Of a DNA stretch of 12,639 nucleotides, positions 6,775 through 12,639 are shown in pieces. The first letter of the stretch is position 1. Every line of letters starts with the position of its first letter. The translations under genes and the position numbers were made by a program. The stretch is taken from positions 1 to 12,639 of the forward strand of contig CAZHJA010000025.1 in assembly GCA_964532865.1 (NCBI GenBank). Reading direction: 5' to 3'. The notes beneath the pieces are model-generated. The model had not been told where the DNA came from and did no database searches. It saw only the letters and a list, made by a program, of their open reading frames with translations. Source of the DNA: CAZHJA01 sp964532865. Its GTDB lineage: Bacteria > Patescibacteriota > Microgenomatia > UBA1406 > GWC2-37-13.

Positions 6775-7050
6775 ATGCCAAGACCAAAAATATGCCGACG
6801 TATATGTTTTAGACCAAAAATCTTTTATTTTAAACCAAGAGGAGTTCCAATGAGAAAGTTAGAGGAAATAGTTGTTGAAAAGGATGAAGTAGAAGCATTA
6901 AAACTGCATGATATAGATGGATTGGATCAAATACAAGCTGCTAAAAAAATGAAAATATCCCAGCCAACATTTGCCAGGGTATTAGATAGTGCTTACAAAA
7001 AGATTGCAAAAGCAATAATAAAAGGTATGGCAATAAGAATTAATACATAA
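6775..7050 (+). CDS. DUF134 family putative DNA-binding protein
   Basis: 91 residues, close to the usual family length of about 100. The conserved start MPRPKICRRI is followed by an FxPRGVPM motif (20-26) and an acidic VEKDEVEALKLHDIDGL (34-50). A helix-turn-helix (about 50-72: DQIQAAKKMKISQPTFARVL), similar in style to sigma region 4, follows. The end, KAIIKGMAIRI, is also typical. Cys7 and Cys11 could help bind metal, as suggested by the family's association with iron-sulfur and molybdenum-iron cofactor genes. DNA binding is inferred from the HTH. It may bind the palindrome at 6381-6398. Confidence 0.9.
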   Translation: MPRPKICRRICFRPKIFYFKPRGVPMRKLEEIVVEKDEVEALKLHDIDGLDQIQAAKKMKISQPTFARVLDSAYKKIAKAIIKGMAIRINT

Positions 7051-7066
7051 ACACATTTTAAAGTTA

Positions 7067-7093
7067 TTGACAACAAAAGCTTTACATTATAAT
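7067..7093 (+). promoter_or_regulatory. Promoter of the PD-(D/E)XK nuclease gene
   Basis: TTGACA (7067-7072) and TATAAT (7088-7093) are both consensus, with a short 15-nt spacer. The ATG at 7103 is 9 nt beyond the -10, leaving a leader of about 0-3 nt. An AAGG lies just before the ATG but is too close to act as a ribosome site. This gene therefore starts a new, nearly leaderless transcript. Confidence 0.6.
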
Positions 7094-7102
7094 ATCTAAG
7101 GC

Positions 7103-7972
7103 ATGACTCAAGACAAATACTCTGCAGTATGGGTTTCACATACTTCAATATCAGATTTTCTTGCGTGTCCGCGTTCATATTATTTAAAACATATATACAA
7201 AAATCCTCAAACTGGGCATAAAATGAGAATAATATCTCCTCCTCTTTCTCTTGGATCAGCAGTTCATGAGGTTGTAGAATCTCTTTCAGTTTTGTCAACA
7301 GAAAAAAGACTTAAAGAATCTTTAGTTATTAAATTTGATGAAATTTGGAAAAAATTTGAAGGAAAAAAAGGAGGCTTTATACATAAAGACATTGAAACAA
7401 AGTATAAAAGAAGAGGGGAGAAAATACTTGAAAATATCATGAAAAATCCAGGACCATTGAAAAATCTTGCTTTAAAGATAAACATGAACCTTCCATATTA
7501 TTGGCTTTCAGAAAAAGACAATATTATATTATGCGGAAAAATAGATTGGCTTGAATATTTGTCAAAAACAAACAGCATTCATATTATTGATTTTAAAACA
7601 AGTAGATATCAAGAAGATAAAAAATCTCTTCAGCTTTCTATTTATTATTTATTAGCTTTAAATTGCCAAAAGCGCAAAGTTGTAAAGGCAAGCTATTGGT
7701 ATTTAGAAAAAGATAAAAAGCCAAAAGAAGTAAAGCTTCCTGATTCAAAAAAGGCAGAAGAAAAAGTACTTGATATTGCAAAAAAAATGAAACTTGCTCG
7801 ACAACTTGGAATTTTTAAGTGTCCGTATAACGGATGTCCTGCTTGTAAGCCTATGGAACAGGTAATTTCTGGGAATGCAGAATATGTTGGAGTAAACAGC
7901 TACAATGATGATGTATACATTCTTGATAATACTTTAGAAAATAATGATAGAAAAGAAAGTATTATTTTGTAA
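7103..7972 (+). CDS. PD-(D/E)XK nuclease, RecB/Cas4-like, with four-cysteine Fe-S pattern
   Basis: 289 residues. The RecB-type nuclease motifs appear in order: FLACPRSYYLKH (19-30), GSAVHEVVE with His55 and Glu59, GKIDWLE with Asp148, DFKTS with Asp163 and Lys165, and QLSIYYL with Gln177 and Tyr181. Cys22 at the N-terminal side and Cys240, Cys245 and Cys248 (C-x4-C-x2-C) reproduce the layout that holds a [4Fe-4S] cluster in Cas4 and AddB. The fold and catalytic residues appear intact. The likely role is single-strand DNA cleavage or end processing in repair; no helicase is fused or adjacent. No cas gene or repeat array is present, so a Cas4 adaptation role is not supported. The next gene, DUF2130, may be a second nuclease-fold protein. 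Confidence 0.9.
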   Translation: MTQDKYSAVWVSHTSISDFLACPRSYYLKHIYKNPQTGHKMRIISPPLSLGSAVHEVVESLSVLSTEKRLKESLVIKFDEIWKKFEGKKGGFIHKDIETKYKRRGEKILENIMKNPGPLKNLALKINMNLPYYWLSEKDNIILCGKIDWLEYLSKTNSIHIIDFKTSRYQEDKKSLQLSIYYLLALNCQKRKVVKASYWYLEKDKKPKEVKLPDSKKAEEKVLDIAKKMKLARQLGIFKCPYNGCPACKPMEQVISGNAEYVGVNSYNDDVYILDNTLENNDRKESIIL

Positions 7973-8012
7973 GTTTATTTTTTAAATTATTTAAATAATC
8001 GTTAATAAAAAT

Positions 8013-9188
8013 ATGAATGATAAAATACTTTGTCCGTATTGTAAAAAGCAAATTCCATTAACTCAAGCTCTTTCTCATCAACTTCAGGAGAAATATAAAG
8101 TATTCTATAAAAAACGCTTGCAGGAGGAAAAAACTAAAATTGAGGAGGAATTAAAAAAGCAATTAACAAAGAAAATTCAAGAAGATACAGAACTTAAATT
8201 TAAAGACAAAAGCAATGAAGCAGAAGAATTAAAAAAACAAAACAAAGCTTTTCAAGAACAGTTACTTGACTTAAATAAATTAATAAGACAGCTTAGAAAT
8301 GAAAATCAAAATGCAAGAGTTGAACTTGAGAAAAAGTTAGCTAAAGAACAGGAGAGGATAAGAGATGAAGAAAAGAAAAGACTTAATGAAGAATATGGTT
8401 TTAAGATATCTGAAAAAGAAAAAAAACTTACTGATGCTTTAAAAGTAAATGCAGAATTAAAGAGAAAACTTGAACAAGGCTCCCAACAAACTCAAGGCGA
8501 AGTACTTGAACTTGAAATGGAAAATATGCTGAAGGCAGAATTTCCAAGTGATGAAATAAGATCTGTTCCAAAAGGAACAAGAGGAGCAGATATTATTCAG
8601 ATAGTTAATAACAATCAGGGAAAATCCTGTGGAAAAATTATATGGGAATCAAAACGTACAAAAACATGGAGTGATTCATGGATTAGCAAATTAAAAGAAG
8701 ACCAGCGTCAAATACATGCAGAGCTTGCAGTATTAATATCAAATATTTTACCTGAGAAGATAAAAGGCTTTGGTTTAATAAATGGAATTTGGATAGGCAG
8801 TTATGAATCAATTATTGGTTTAGCTTGTGCCTTACGAAGTAATCTTCTTGAAATTGCCTTAGTAAAACAAGCAAGCATTGGAAAGAAAGGGAAAATGGAA
8901 GTTCTTTACAATTATTTACGTGGAACTGATTTTAAACATAGAGTTGAAGCGATAGTTGAGTCATTTACATTTATGCAGGAAGATATTGAAAAAGAAAGAC
9001 GCTGGTTTAATGCAAAATGGGCCAAGCAGGAAAGAAACATTAGAAAAGTAATAGATAATACTTCAGGAATGCATGGTGACTTGCAAAGTATTATGGGTAG
9101 GGCGCTGGAGGAAATAAAAGGCTTAAATATTCTTCCCTCAGGAAAGGCAGATAAAAAAGAAGATGAAAAAAATAGTAAATTATTTTAA
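8013..9188 (+). CDS. DUF2130 domain-containing coiled-coil protein (nuclease-fold candidate)
   Basis: 391 residues. The N-terminus has CPYC (7-10), a half zinc-ribbon. A long Glu/Lys-rich coiled coil runs from about 22 to 158. The conserved DUF2130 core starts at about 163: GEVLELEMENML, then RGADI with Asp193, then IIWESKRTKTWSDSWI with Glu212-Ser-Lys214, and LKEDQRQIHAELAVLIS (227-243). The Asp...Glu-x-Lys order with an upstream Glu (168 or 170) looks like a PD-(D/E)XK active site, and I infer a DNA-acting enzyme; biochemical function is not established for the family. It follows the RecB-like nuclease by 40 AT-only-like bases with no clear promoter or Shine-Dalgarno, so co-transcription is likely. 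Confidence 0.9.
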   Translation: MNDKILCPYCKKQIPLTQALSHQLQEKYKVFYKKRLQEEKTKIEEELKKQLTKKIQEDTELKFKDKSNEAEELKKQNKAFQEQLLDLNKLIRQLRNENQNARVELEKKLAKEQERIRDEEKKRLNEEYGFKISEKEKKLTDALKVNAELKRKLEQGSQQTQGEVLELEMENMLKAEFPSDEIRSVPKGTRGADIIQIVNNNQGKSCGKIIWESKRTKTWSDSWISKLKEDQRQIHAELAVLISNILPEKIKGFGLINGIWIGSYESIIGLACALRSNLLEIALVKQASIGKKGKMEVLYNYLRGTDFKHRVEAIVESFTFMQEDIEKERRWFNAKWAKQERNIRKVIDNTSGMHGDLQSIMGRALEEIKGLNILPSGKADKKEDEKNSKLF

Positions 9189-9190
9189 AA

Positions 9191-9196
9191 TATACT
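9191..9196 (+). promoter_or_regulatory. Possible -10 box before the four-cysteine exported protein
   Basis: TATACT lies 7 nt before the ATG at 9204 and just after the DUF2130 stop. No -35 or TG extension is visible. The position repeats the leaderless arrangement of other genes here, but in AT-rich DNA this one alone is weak evidence. Confidence 0.3.
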
Positions 9197-9203
9197 AAAA
9201 GAT

Positions 9204-9821
9204 ATGTACAAAATTTCAAAAGCAGTAATAATTTTTCCTATTGCAATCGTAATAATATCTTTGTTTTTCAAATTTACAACTCCACCTTCAAAAAAAGTAG
9301 TAGGTAAAAACGTAATAACTCCTACGATTACAAAAGAAGAAGTTAATTCATTAATGGATATCTTAGAAAAAAAGGATGTAGATTCTGACGAATTAGATTT
9401 AAAAGGTCCATGGATATGTGATTTTTCTTCAAAAGACGCTTCAATAAGTGCAAAGATTAAGGATAAAGAAATATATGTAAAAACAGAACAAGAAAGCTTA
9501 ACCAATAATTTATTAATAAGCGGAGATTGTTATTATGAGTGGCAAGAAGGAATGCTAGAGGGTAAAAAAACATGTGGTATTTCTTCGTTTATTTCAATAT
9601 TTGAAACAATGACAAATTTTGGACTAATTGGTTATGATGCGATATTTCCATATATTTCTCAATTGGCACTTGGAGATTCTATTTCTACAGATGAGGCTGA
9701 TATTAAAAGAATGACAGATTCTTGTGAAAAACAAGTAGTTGAGGATATTGTATTTGAAATACCAAAAAATATTAATTTTAAGTTAGATACTGCTACTGAT
9801 TCTGGAAGTTTAATAAAATAA
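9204..9821 (+). CDS. Membrane-anchored exported protein with four cysteines, function unknown
   Basis: 205 residues. A short N-terminus with one hydrophobic helix (about 7-23) and no lipobox suggests an uncleaved anchor. A Thr/Pro/Lys-rich linker follows, then an exported domain (about 65-205). Cysteines at WICDF, GDCYYEW, KTCGIS and SCEKQ (about 72, 108, 123 and 173) are spaced as for two disulfides. The domain pattern (WICDF, alternating beta stretch, GDCYYEW, GxKxCGI) resembles small secreted beta-sheet domains seen in CPR proteins, but I cannot name a family. The gene starts 15 nt after the DUF2130 stop, and its own stop is 3 nt from the 3' end of the opposing 5S rRNA. Confidence 0.83.
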   Translation: MYKISKAVIIFPIAIVIISLFFKFTTPPSKKVVGKNVITPTITKEEVNSLMDILEKKDVDSDELDLKGPWICDFSSKDASISAKIKDKEIYVKTEQESLTNNLLISGDCYYEWQEGMLEGKKTCGISSFISIFETMTNFGLIGYDAIFPYISQLALGDSISTDEADIKRMTDSCEKQVVEDIVFEIPKNINFKLDTATDSGSLIK

Positions 9822-9824
9822 AAA

Positions 9825-9946
9825 GCCCTGGCTATGACCTACTTTCCCCATCCCCGCTTTGGAGTGAGTATCATCGGCGCTGACTCGTTTCACTTCCTTG
9901 TTCGGGATGATAAAGGGTGGTTCCAAATCGCTCCAATAACCAAGGC
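9825..9946 (-). rRNA. rrf: 5S ribosomal RNA, isolated gene
   Basis: On the minus strand the sequence carries the 5S landmarks: a terminal stem (GCCTTGG at the 5' end pairing with CCAGGGC at the 3' end, one G-U), the loop region CCCGAACAAGGAAGTGAAAC, then AGCGCCGATGATAC, and a closing GGGGAAAGTAGGTCATAGCC. At about 122 nt the length is normal. It is alone: both neighbours are protein genes on the opposite strand, and no 16S or 23S is in the window. A -10 box TATAAT ends about 7 nt before the mature 5' end, so it is transcribed from its own promoter. The 3' stem followed by TTTTATTTTA may serve as terminator. Ends are good to within 1-3 nt. Confidence 0.95.
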
Positions 9947-9953
9947 AATAAGC

Positions 9954-9982
9954 ATTATAAATAATTATATAGCAAATCGCAA
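9954..9982 (-). promoter_or_regulatory. Dedicated promoter of the 5S rRNA gene
   Basis: On the minus strand, TTGCGA (9982-9977) and TATAAT (9959-9954) are exactly 17 nt apart. The expected start lies at 9946-9948, which is the 5' end of mature 5S rRNA, so little or no 5' processing would be needed. Confidence 0.65.
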
Positions 9983-9997
9983 TAACAAATTGCTATA
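9968..9997. repeat. Inverted repeat between divergent promoters
   Basis: TATAGCAA (9968-9975) and TTGCTATA (9990-9997) are perfect 8-bp inverted arms around a 14-nt spacer. The right arm contains the TG and most of the -10 of the PH-domain gene; the left arm gives the same TGCTATA on the other strand, just inside the 5S promoter spacer. It could be an operator shared by both directions or simply two opposed extended -10 elements. Confidence 0.55.
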
Positions 9998-9999
9998 AT
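9991..9999 (+). promoter_or_regulatory. Extended -10 box of the PH-domain gene (leaderless)
   Basis: TGCTATAAT is an extended -10 ending 6 nt before the ATG at 10006, so transcription should begin at the start codon. There is no Shine-Dalgarno. The geometry is identical to that of the yibE/F gene on the other strand. Confidence 0.6.
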
Positions 10000-10005
10000 A
10001 AGCAT

Positions 10006-10584
10006 ATGCAGGATAAAAAACATGAGGGCAAGGAAGATCTTTTATTTCATTCTTTTATGCTTAATCCTGATATTAAGTTTGGCACCCAGTTAGAAAATGA
10101 AAAGATTATATTGCTTTTAAGGGCTCATCCTTTAACTCAGTTTTCATGGTTTTTTAATGCTTTTTTTATGTTTGTTTTTTTGGCAATTATTAATTTTTTC
10201 ATTTCAAGTGTTATTACTTTAGCTGAAATAATTTTTATTGATCTTTTTGGCTTAAGTTTAATTTTAAGCTATATGTGGTTTAATTATCTGGCTTGGTTTT
10301 ATACTGTAGGAATAGTTACAAAAAGAAGAATTGTTGATATTGACCACCATGGCTTGTTCTATAAAAAAACCACAGCTGCAAAATTAAACAGAATTGAGGA
10401 TATTACATCAAAAAGAATAGGATCTTTAAGTTCAATATTTAAATTCGGGGACATAAATGTTCAAACTGCCGGAAATGAATTAAATGTCCAGTTTTTAAGA
10501 ATTCCATATTTGCAAAGATCAGTTTCAATTATTAATAGTTTATTACCAAAACGAAATGAACTTAGGGGATTTATTAGACCTTAA
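10006..10584 (+). CDS. PH domain-containing membrane protein (bPH2/YdbT-like)
   Basis: 192 residues. A polar N-terminus contains ENEKIILLLRAHPLTQF (about 30-46), typical just before the first helix of this family. Two membrane helices follow (about 48-70 and 77-100). The bacterial PH domain then begins: TVGIVTKRRIVDIDHHGLFY (100-119), KLNRIEDITSKRIG (126-139), FGDINVQTAG (147-156), ending in a helix at about 168-180. The PH domain is expected in the cytosol at the membrane face, binding protein or lipid; no specific ligand can be read. The following gene begins 29 nt before this stop, implying translational coupling. Confidence 0.88.
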   Translation: MQDKKHEGKEDLLFHSFMLNPDIKFGTQLENEKIILLLRAHPLTQFSWFFNAFFMFVFLAIINFFISSVITLAEIIFIDLFGLSLILSYMWFNYLAWFYTVGIVTKRRIVDIDHHGLFYKKTTAAKLNRIEDITSKRIGSLSSIFKFGDINVQTAGNELNVQFLRIPYLQRSVSIINSLLPKRNELRGFIRP

Positions 10585-10792
10585 CAGTTTAAATTTTTTA
10601 CATACTTTATTTAAGATATTTGCAGTAGTATGCTCTTTAATATATTTTTTTTATTCCCTTTTAATACTTAAGCAAAGTCAAGTTTTAAATAAAGGATTAG
10701 TGACAAAACAAAAAAGCAAAATCACTTTTATTTCTCTTATTCAAGTTGTATTTGGCTCAATACTTGTAATACTATCCATATTTTTTATATAG
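10556..10792 (+). CDS. Small two-helix membrane protein (possibly DUF5657-like)
   Basis: 78 residues: a short amphipathic start (1-14), a membrane helix (about 17-39), a basic connector (KGLVTKQKSK, about 45-54), and a second helix (about 55-78) that ends at the C-terminus. Both ends are probably outside with the basic loop inside. The ATG is within the PH-domain gene (29-nt overlap), and no Shine-Dalgarno is visible, so coupling is likely. The size and layout resemble a tiny membrane protein family common in CPR genomes (DUF5657), but I assign this only tentatively. It may be a partner subunit for the PH protein or the anchored protein downstream. Confidence 0.78.
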   Translation: MNLGDLLDLNSLNFLHTLFKIFAVVCSLIYFFYSLLILKQSQVLNKGLVTKQKSKITFISLIQVVFGSILVILSIFFI

Positions 10793-10793
10793 T
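10764..10793 (+). promoter_or_regulatory. Possible promoter for the PP2C-like/propeller protein gene
   Basis: TTGTAA (10764-10769) and TATAGT (10788-10793) are 18 nt apart, and the ATG at 10802 is 8 nt beyond. It lies inside the end of the upstream gene. It fits the leaderless pattern, but the boxes are imperfect, and co-transcription with the genes before it is just as likely. Confidence 0.3.
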
Positions 10794-10801
10794 AAGAGTA
10801 T

Positions 10802-12639
10802 ATGCTTGATATACAATTTGCTGTATATTTAGGAAAAGAAAGAGAAGATGGTTTCTCTGGATTTATTGTTGAAGATAACTTTTGTTTTGTTTTAGAAGTT
10901 GAAGAAGGTTTGTCTTCAGAAAAAGGAAGAGAAGTCTTAGATAAATTAAAAAAAGATACTTTATCTTCAGATATTAAAAATCTGGCTGAACTAGATGAAT
11001 TTCTTGCAAAAGAAATAAAAGAAATAAATTTGCCTTCTCATTTTTCTCTTACCTCAGCTATCTTAAAAGAAGACGTTTTTTATTTAAAAATAATAGGGAA
11101 TGGTGAAATTTATCTTAGACGCAATCAAGAATTTGCAAAAATAATAAGTAAAGCAAATACTGCTTCAGGTTATGTAGAAATAAATGATTTCTATATCTTT
11201 ACAACATCAAGCTTTACAGAAAAAATTGGAGGAGAAGAAAATATTAAAGAAATATTTAATCATAAAGATCCTTCACAAATTGTTGATGCATTAACTCCAG
11301 AATTAAAAGGAAAAGACGATAAGGGAATTATTGCCCTATTTTTAAAATTAAAAGAGCAGGATACTCCTTTAAAGGAGGAAATAGAAGAAAAGGAAGGAGT
11401 AGAAGAGAAAGAAAAGGATCAGGAAATTCAAGAAAAAGAAAATGAAAGCATGAAACAAGAAGAAAAAACTCACTTAAAACAAAGTTTTTTTAATTCCTTA
11501 ATAATAACTTTTCGCAATAAAATTAATTCATTAGGAATACGATCAGAAGGCACGGGAAAAAAGAAAATCTTAACATTTGTAATTGTCGCCATTATTGCAG
11601 TAATTCTTGTTTGGAGTGTTGTCATGGGTAATAAAAGAAGAAATGAAAAAAGGATAACTAAACTTATTGAAAACACAAGAGAAGTTGTTGATGAAAAGCT
11701 TACAAGAGCAGAAGATAATTCATATCTTAATGTTTCAAAATCATTAAGCCTAATTTCAGAATCAAGAGCTGAAGTTGATAAATTAATTAATGAGTTAGGC
11801 GACAAAAGAAAAGATGAGACTGTTGAACTTTTAAACTTAATAAAAGAAAAAGAAAATGAAATTATGAAAAAAGAACTAAAAGAAAGTAGTGAATTTTTTG
11901 ACTTGGCAGTTGATAATAAGCAGGCAGAGGGAAACAAAATGTATCTTAATGAAGATACATTAGCAATTTTAGATAAGAGCCAAGGAATAATATATTCTCT
12001 TTCAATGTCAAAAAAATCATATTCAAAATCAACTCATTCTGAAATAAAGCAGGCAAAATACATTGCAACATATGGAAATTATTTTCTTGTGTTTACAAAA
12101 GGAGGAGTATATAAGGCAAGTGATGATGGCAAGATAAAACTAGTTATTGAAAAAGATAAAAATTGGGAATCAATTGAAGATATGTGGATATTTAACGGAA
12201 ATGTATATCTGCTTGACGCAGGAGGTGACGAGGTATATAAATATCTGGTAGCTGAAAAAGGATACTCTCAAAAATCATCATATTTTGGAAAAGGGCAATC
12301 AGTTAATTTAAATAATGCCAATTCAATGGCAATTGATTCTTCAATTTACATCGGATTTAAAGATTATGGACTTAAATATACAGGAGGATTGCAAGATGGT
12401 TTTAGCACTTCATTTCCAGAAAAAGATGTTTCAATAAACAAATGGTTTACTAACAAAGAATCAAATAAAGTATATGCATGGAATAAAGAAAAGGCAGCAG
12501 TATATATTTTAGACAAAAGCGGAGCATATGAAAGAGAAATAAATTCAGATGTTTTCAAAAATGCTGATGATATTATTTCATACAAAGATGACATTTATGC
12601 TCTTTATGGATCTAAGATATTTAAAGTATCTTCGGATTA
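10802..12639 (+). CDS. Large anchored protein: degenerate PP2C-like domain, membrane helix, coiled coil, beta-propeller (3' end outside window)
   Basis: 612 residues are readable; the end lies beyond the right edge. Residues 1-183 resemble a PP2C/SpoIIE-type phosphatase in strand order: FSLTSAILKEDVFYLKIIGNG (81-101), YIFTTSSFTEKIGG where LLLCSDGLTD is usual, and DDKGIIALFLKL (172-183) where DNITVIVVRL is usual. The metal-binding Asp of the DG motifs is absent, so it is probably a pseudophosphatase. A charged linker (184-225), one membrane helix (about 256-276), a coiled coil (about 277-362), and a repeat-rich beta domain (about 378-612) follow. The latter has short strands such as VYLLDAGGDEVYKY and VYILDKSGAYEREI, typical of a beta-propeller. 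The N-terminus is probably cytosolic and the propeller external. The ATG lies 9 nt after the previous stop. Domain calls are by eye; the family is unnamed to me. Confidence 0.8.
   Translation, partial: MLDIQFAVYLGKEREDGFSGFIVEDNFCFVLEVEEGLSSEKGREVLDKLKKDTLSSDIKNLAELDEFLAKEIKEINLPSHFSLTSAILKEDVFYLKIIGNGEIYLRRNQEFAKIISKANTASGYVEINDFYIFTTSSFTEKIGGEENIKEIFNHKDPSQIVDALTPELKGKDDKGIIALFLKLKEQDTPLKEEIEEKEGVEEKEKDQEIQEKENESMKQEEKTHLKQSFFNSLIITFRNKINSLGIRSEGTGKKKILTFVIVAIIAVILVWSVVMGNKRRNEKRITKLIENTREVVDEKLTRAEDNSYLNVSKSLSLISESRAEVDKLINELGDKRKDETVELLNLIKEKENEIMKKELKESSEFFDLAVDNKQAEGNKMYLNEDTLAILDKSQGIIYSLSMSKKSYSKSTHSEIKQAKYIATYGNYFLVFTKGGVYKASDDGKIKLVIEKDKNWESIEDMWIFNGNVYLLDAGGDEVYKYLVAEKGYSQKSSYFGKGQSVNLNNANSMAIDSSIYIGFKDYGLKYTGGLQDGFSTSFPEKDVSINKWFTNKESNKVYAWNKEKAAVYILDKSGAYEREINSDVFKNADDIISYKDDIYALYGSKIFKVSSD

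Noticed and set aside
7103..7972. Cas4 of a CRISPR adaptation module
   Set aside because: The cysteine layout is Cas4-like, but there is no repeat array and no cas1 or cas2 in the window. The sequence fits the general RecB-like PD-(D/E)XK family.
11470..11937. 155-codon open frame on the minus strand
   Set aside because: It lies entirely antisense to the coding frame of the PP2C-like/propeller protein and is a low-complexity Ser/Phe/Leu shadow of its Lys/Glu-rich coiled coil.
1..12639. Insertion sequences, phage genes, tRNAs, CRISPR arrays or long direct repeats
   Set aside because: None could be seen by reading both strands. The gene content looks like ordinary, densely packed chromosome of a streamlined bacterium.

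Overview
The window looks like a piece of chromosome from a very AT-rich bacterium (well under 40% GC, judged by eye). The best guess is a member of the Candidate Phyla Radiation (Patescibacteria), possibly Microgenomates. This rests on gene content: DUF5320 and DUF134 small proteins, a DUF2130 protein, a PH-domain membrane protein followed by a tiny two-helix protein, many short anchored or secreted proteins without named families, a two-gene SUF-like iron-sulfur system, and several genes whose promoter -10 box sits directly on the start codon. No phylogenetic marker except a 5S rRNA is present, so the assignment is inference. All complete genes stop with TAA (11) or TAG (2), none with TGA. 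No mobile element, tRNA or CRISPR array was seen. Coding density is high: the largest gaps are about 190 bp (4984-5173), 184 bp including the 5S gene (9822-10005) and 153 bp (6291-6443).

Minus-strand block, 1-4664 (read right to left): a YibE/F membrane protein, SufC ATPase, a SufB/SufD-family scaffold, and an ABC exporter half-transporter that runs off the left edge. yibE/F-sufC-sufB are tightly packed (sufC's ribosome site overlaps the yibE/F stop, and sufB overlaps sufC by 14 nt), so they probably form one operon. The ABC gene has its own candidate -10 box. Together they suggest iron-sulfur cluster assembly by a minimal SufBC complex plus membrane transport.

Divergent plus-strand block, 4753-9821: a 53-residue protein with a perfect Shine-Dalgarno; a long-loop 14-bp hairpin; a secreted coiled-coil protein and a small anchored protein; a DUF5320/DUF134 pair with an 18-bp palindrome over the promoter and a strong intrinsic terminator between the genes; a RecB/Cas4-like PD-(D/E)XK nuclease with four cysteines; a coiled-coil DUF2130 protein with a nuclease-like D...ExK pattern; and an anchored exported protein with four cysteines.

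A lone 5S rRNA gene lies on the minus strand at about 9825-9946, with its own promoter and no 16S or 23S beside it. Divergent from it, on the plus strand, a PH-domain membrane protein overlaps a two-helix 78-residue protein. These are followed by a large anchored protein (open at the right edge) whose N-terminal half resembles a degenerate PP2C phosphatase and whose exterior half looks like a beta-propeller. Those three may form an uncharacterised envelope module.
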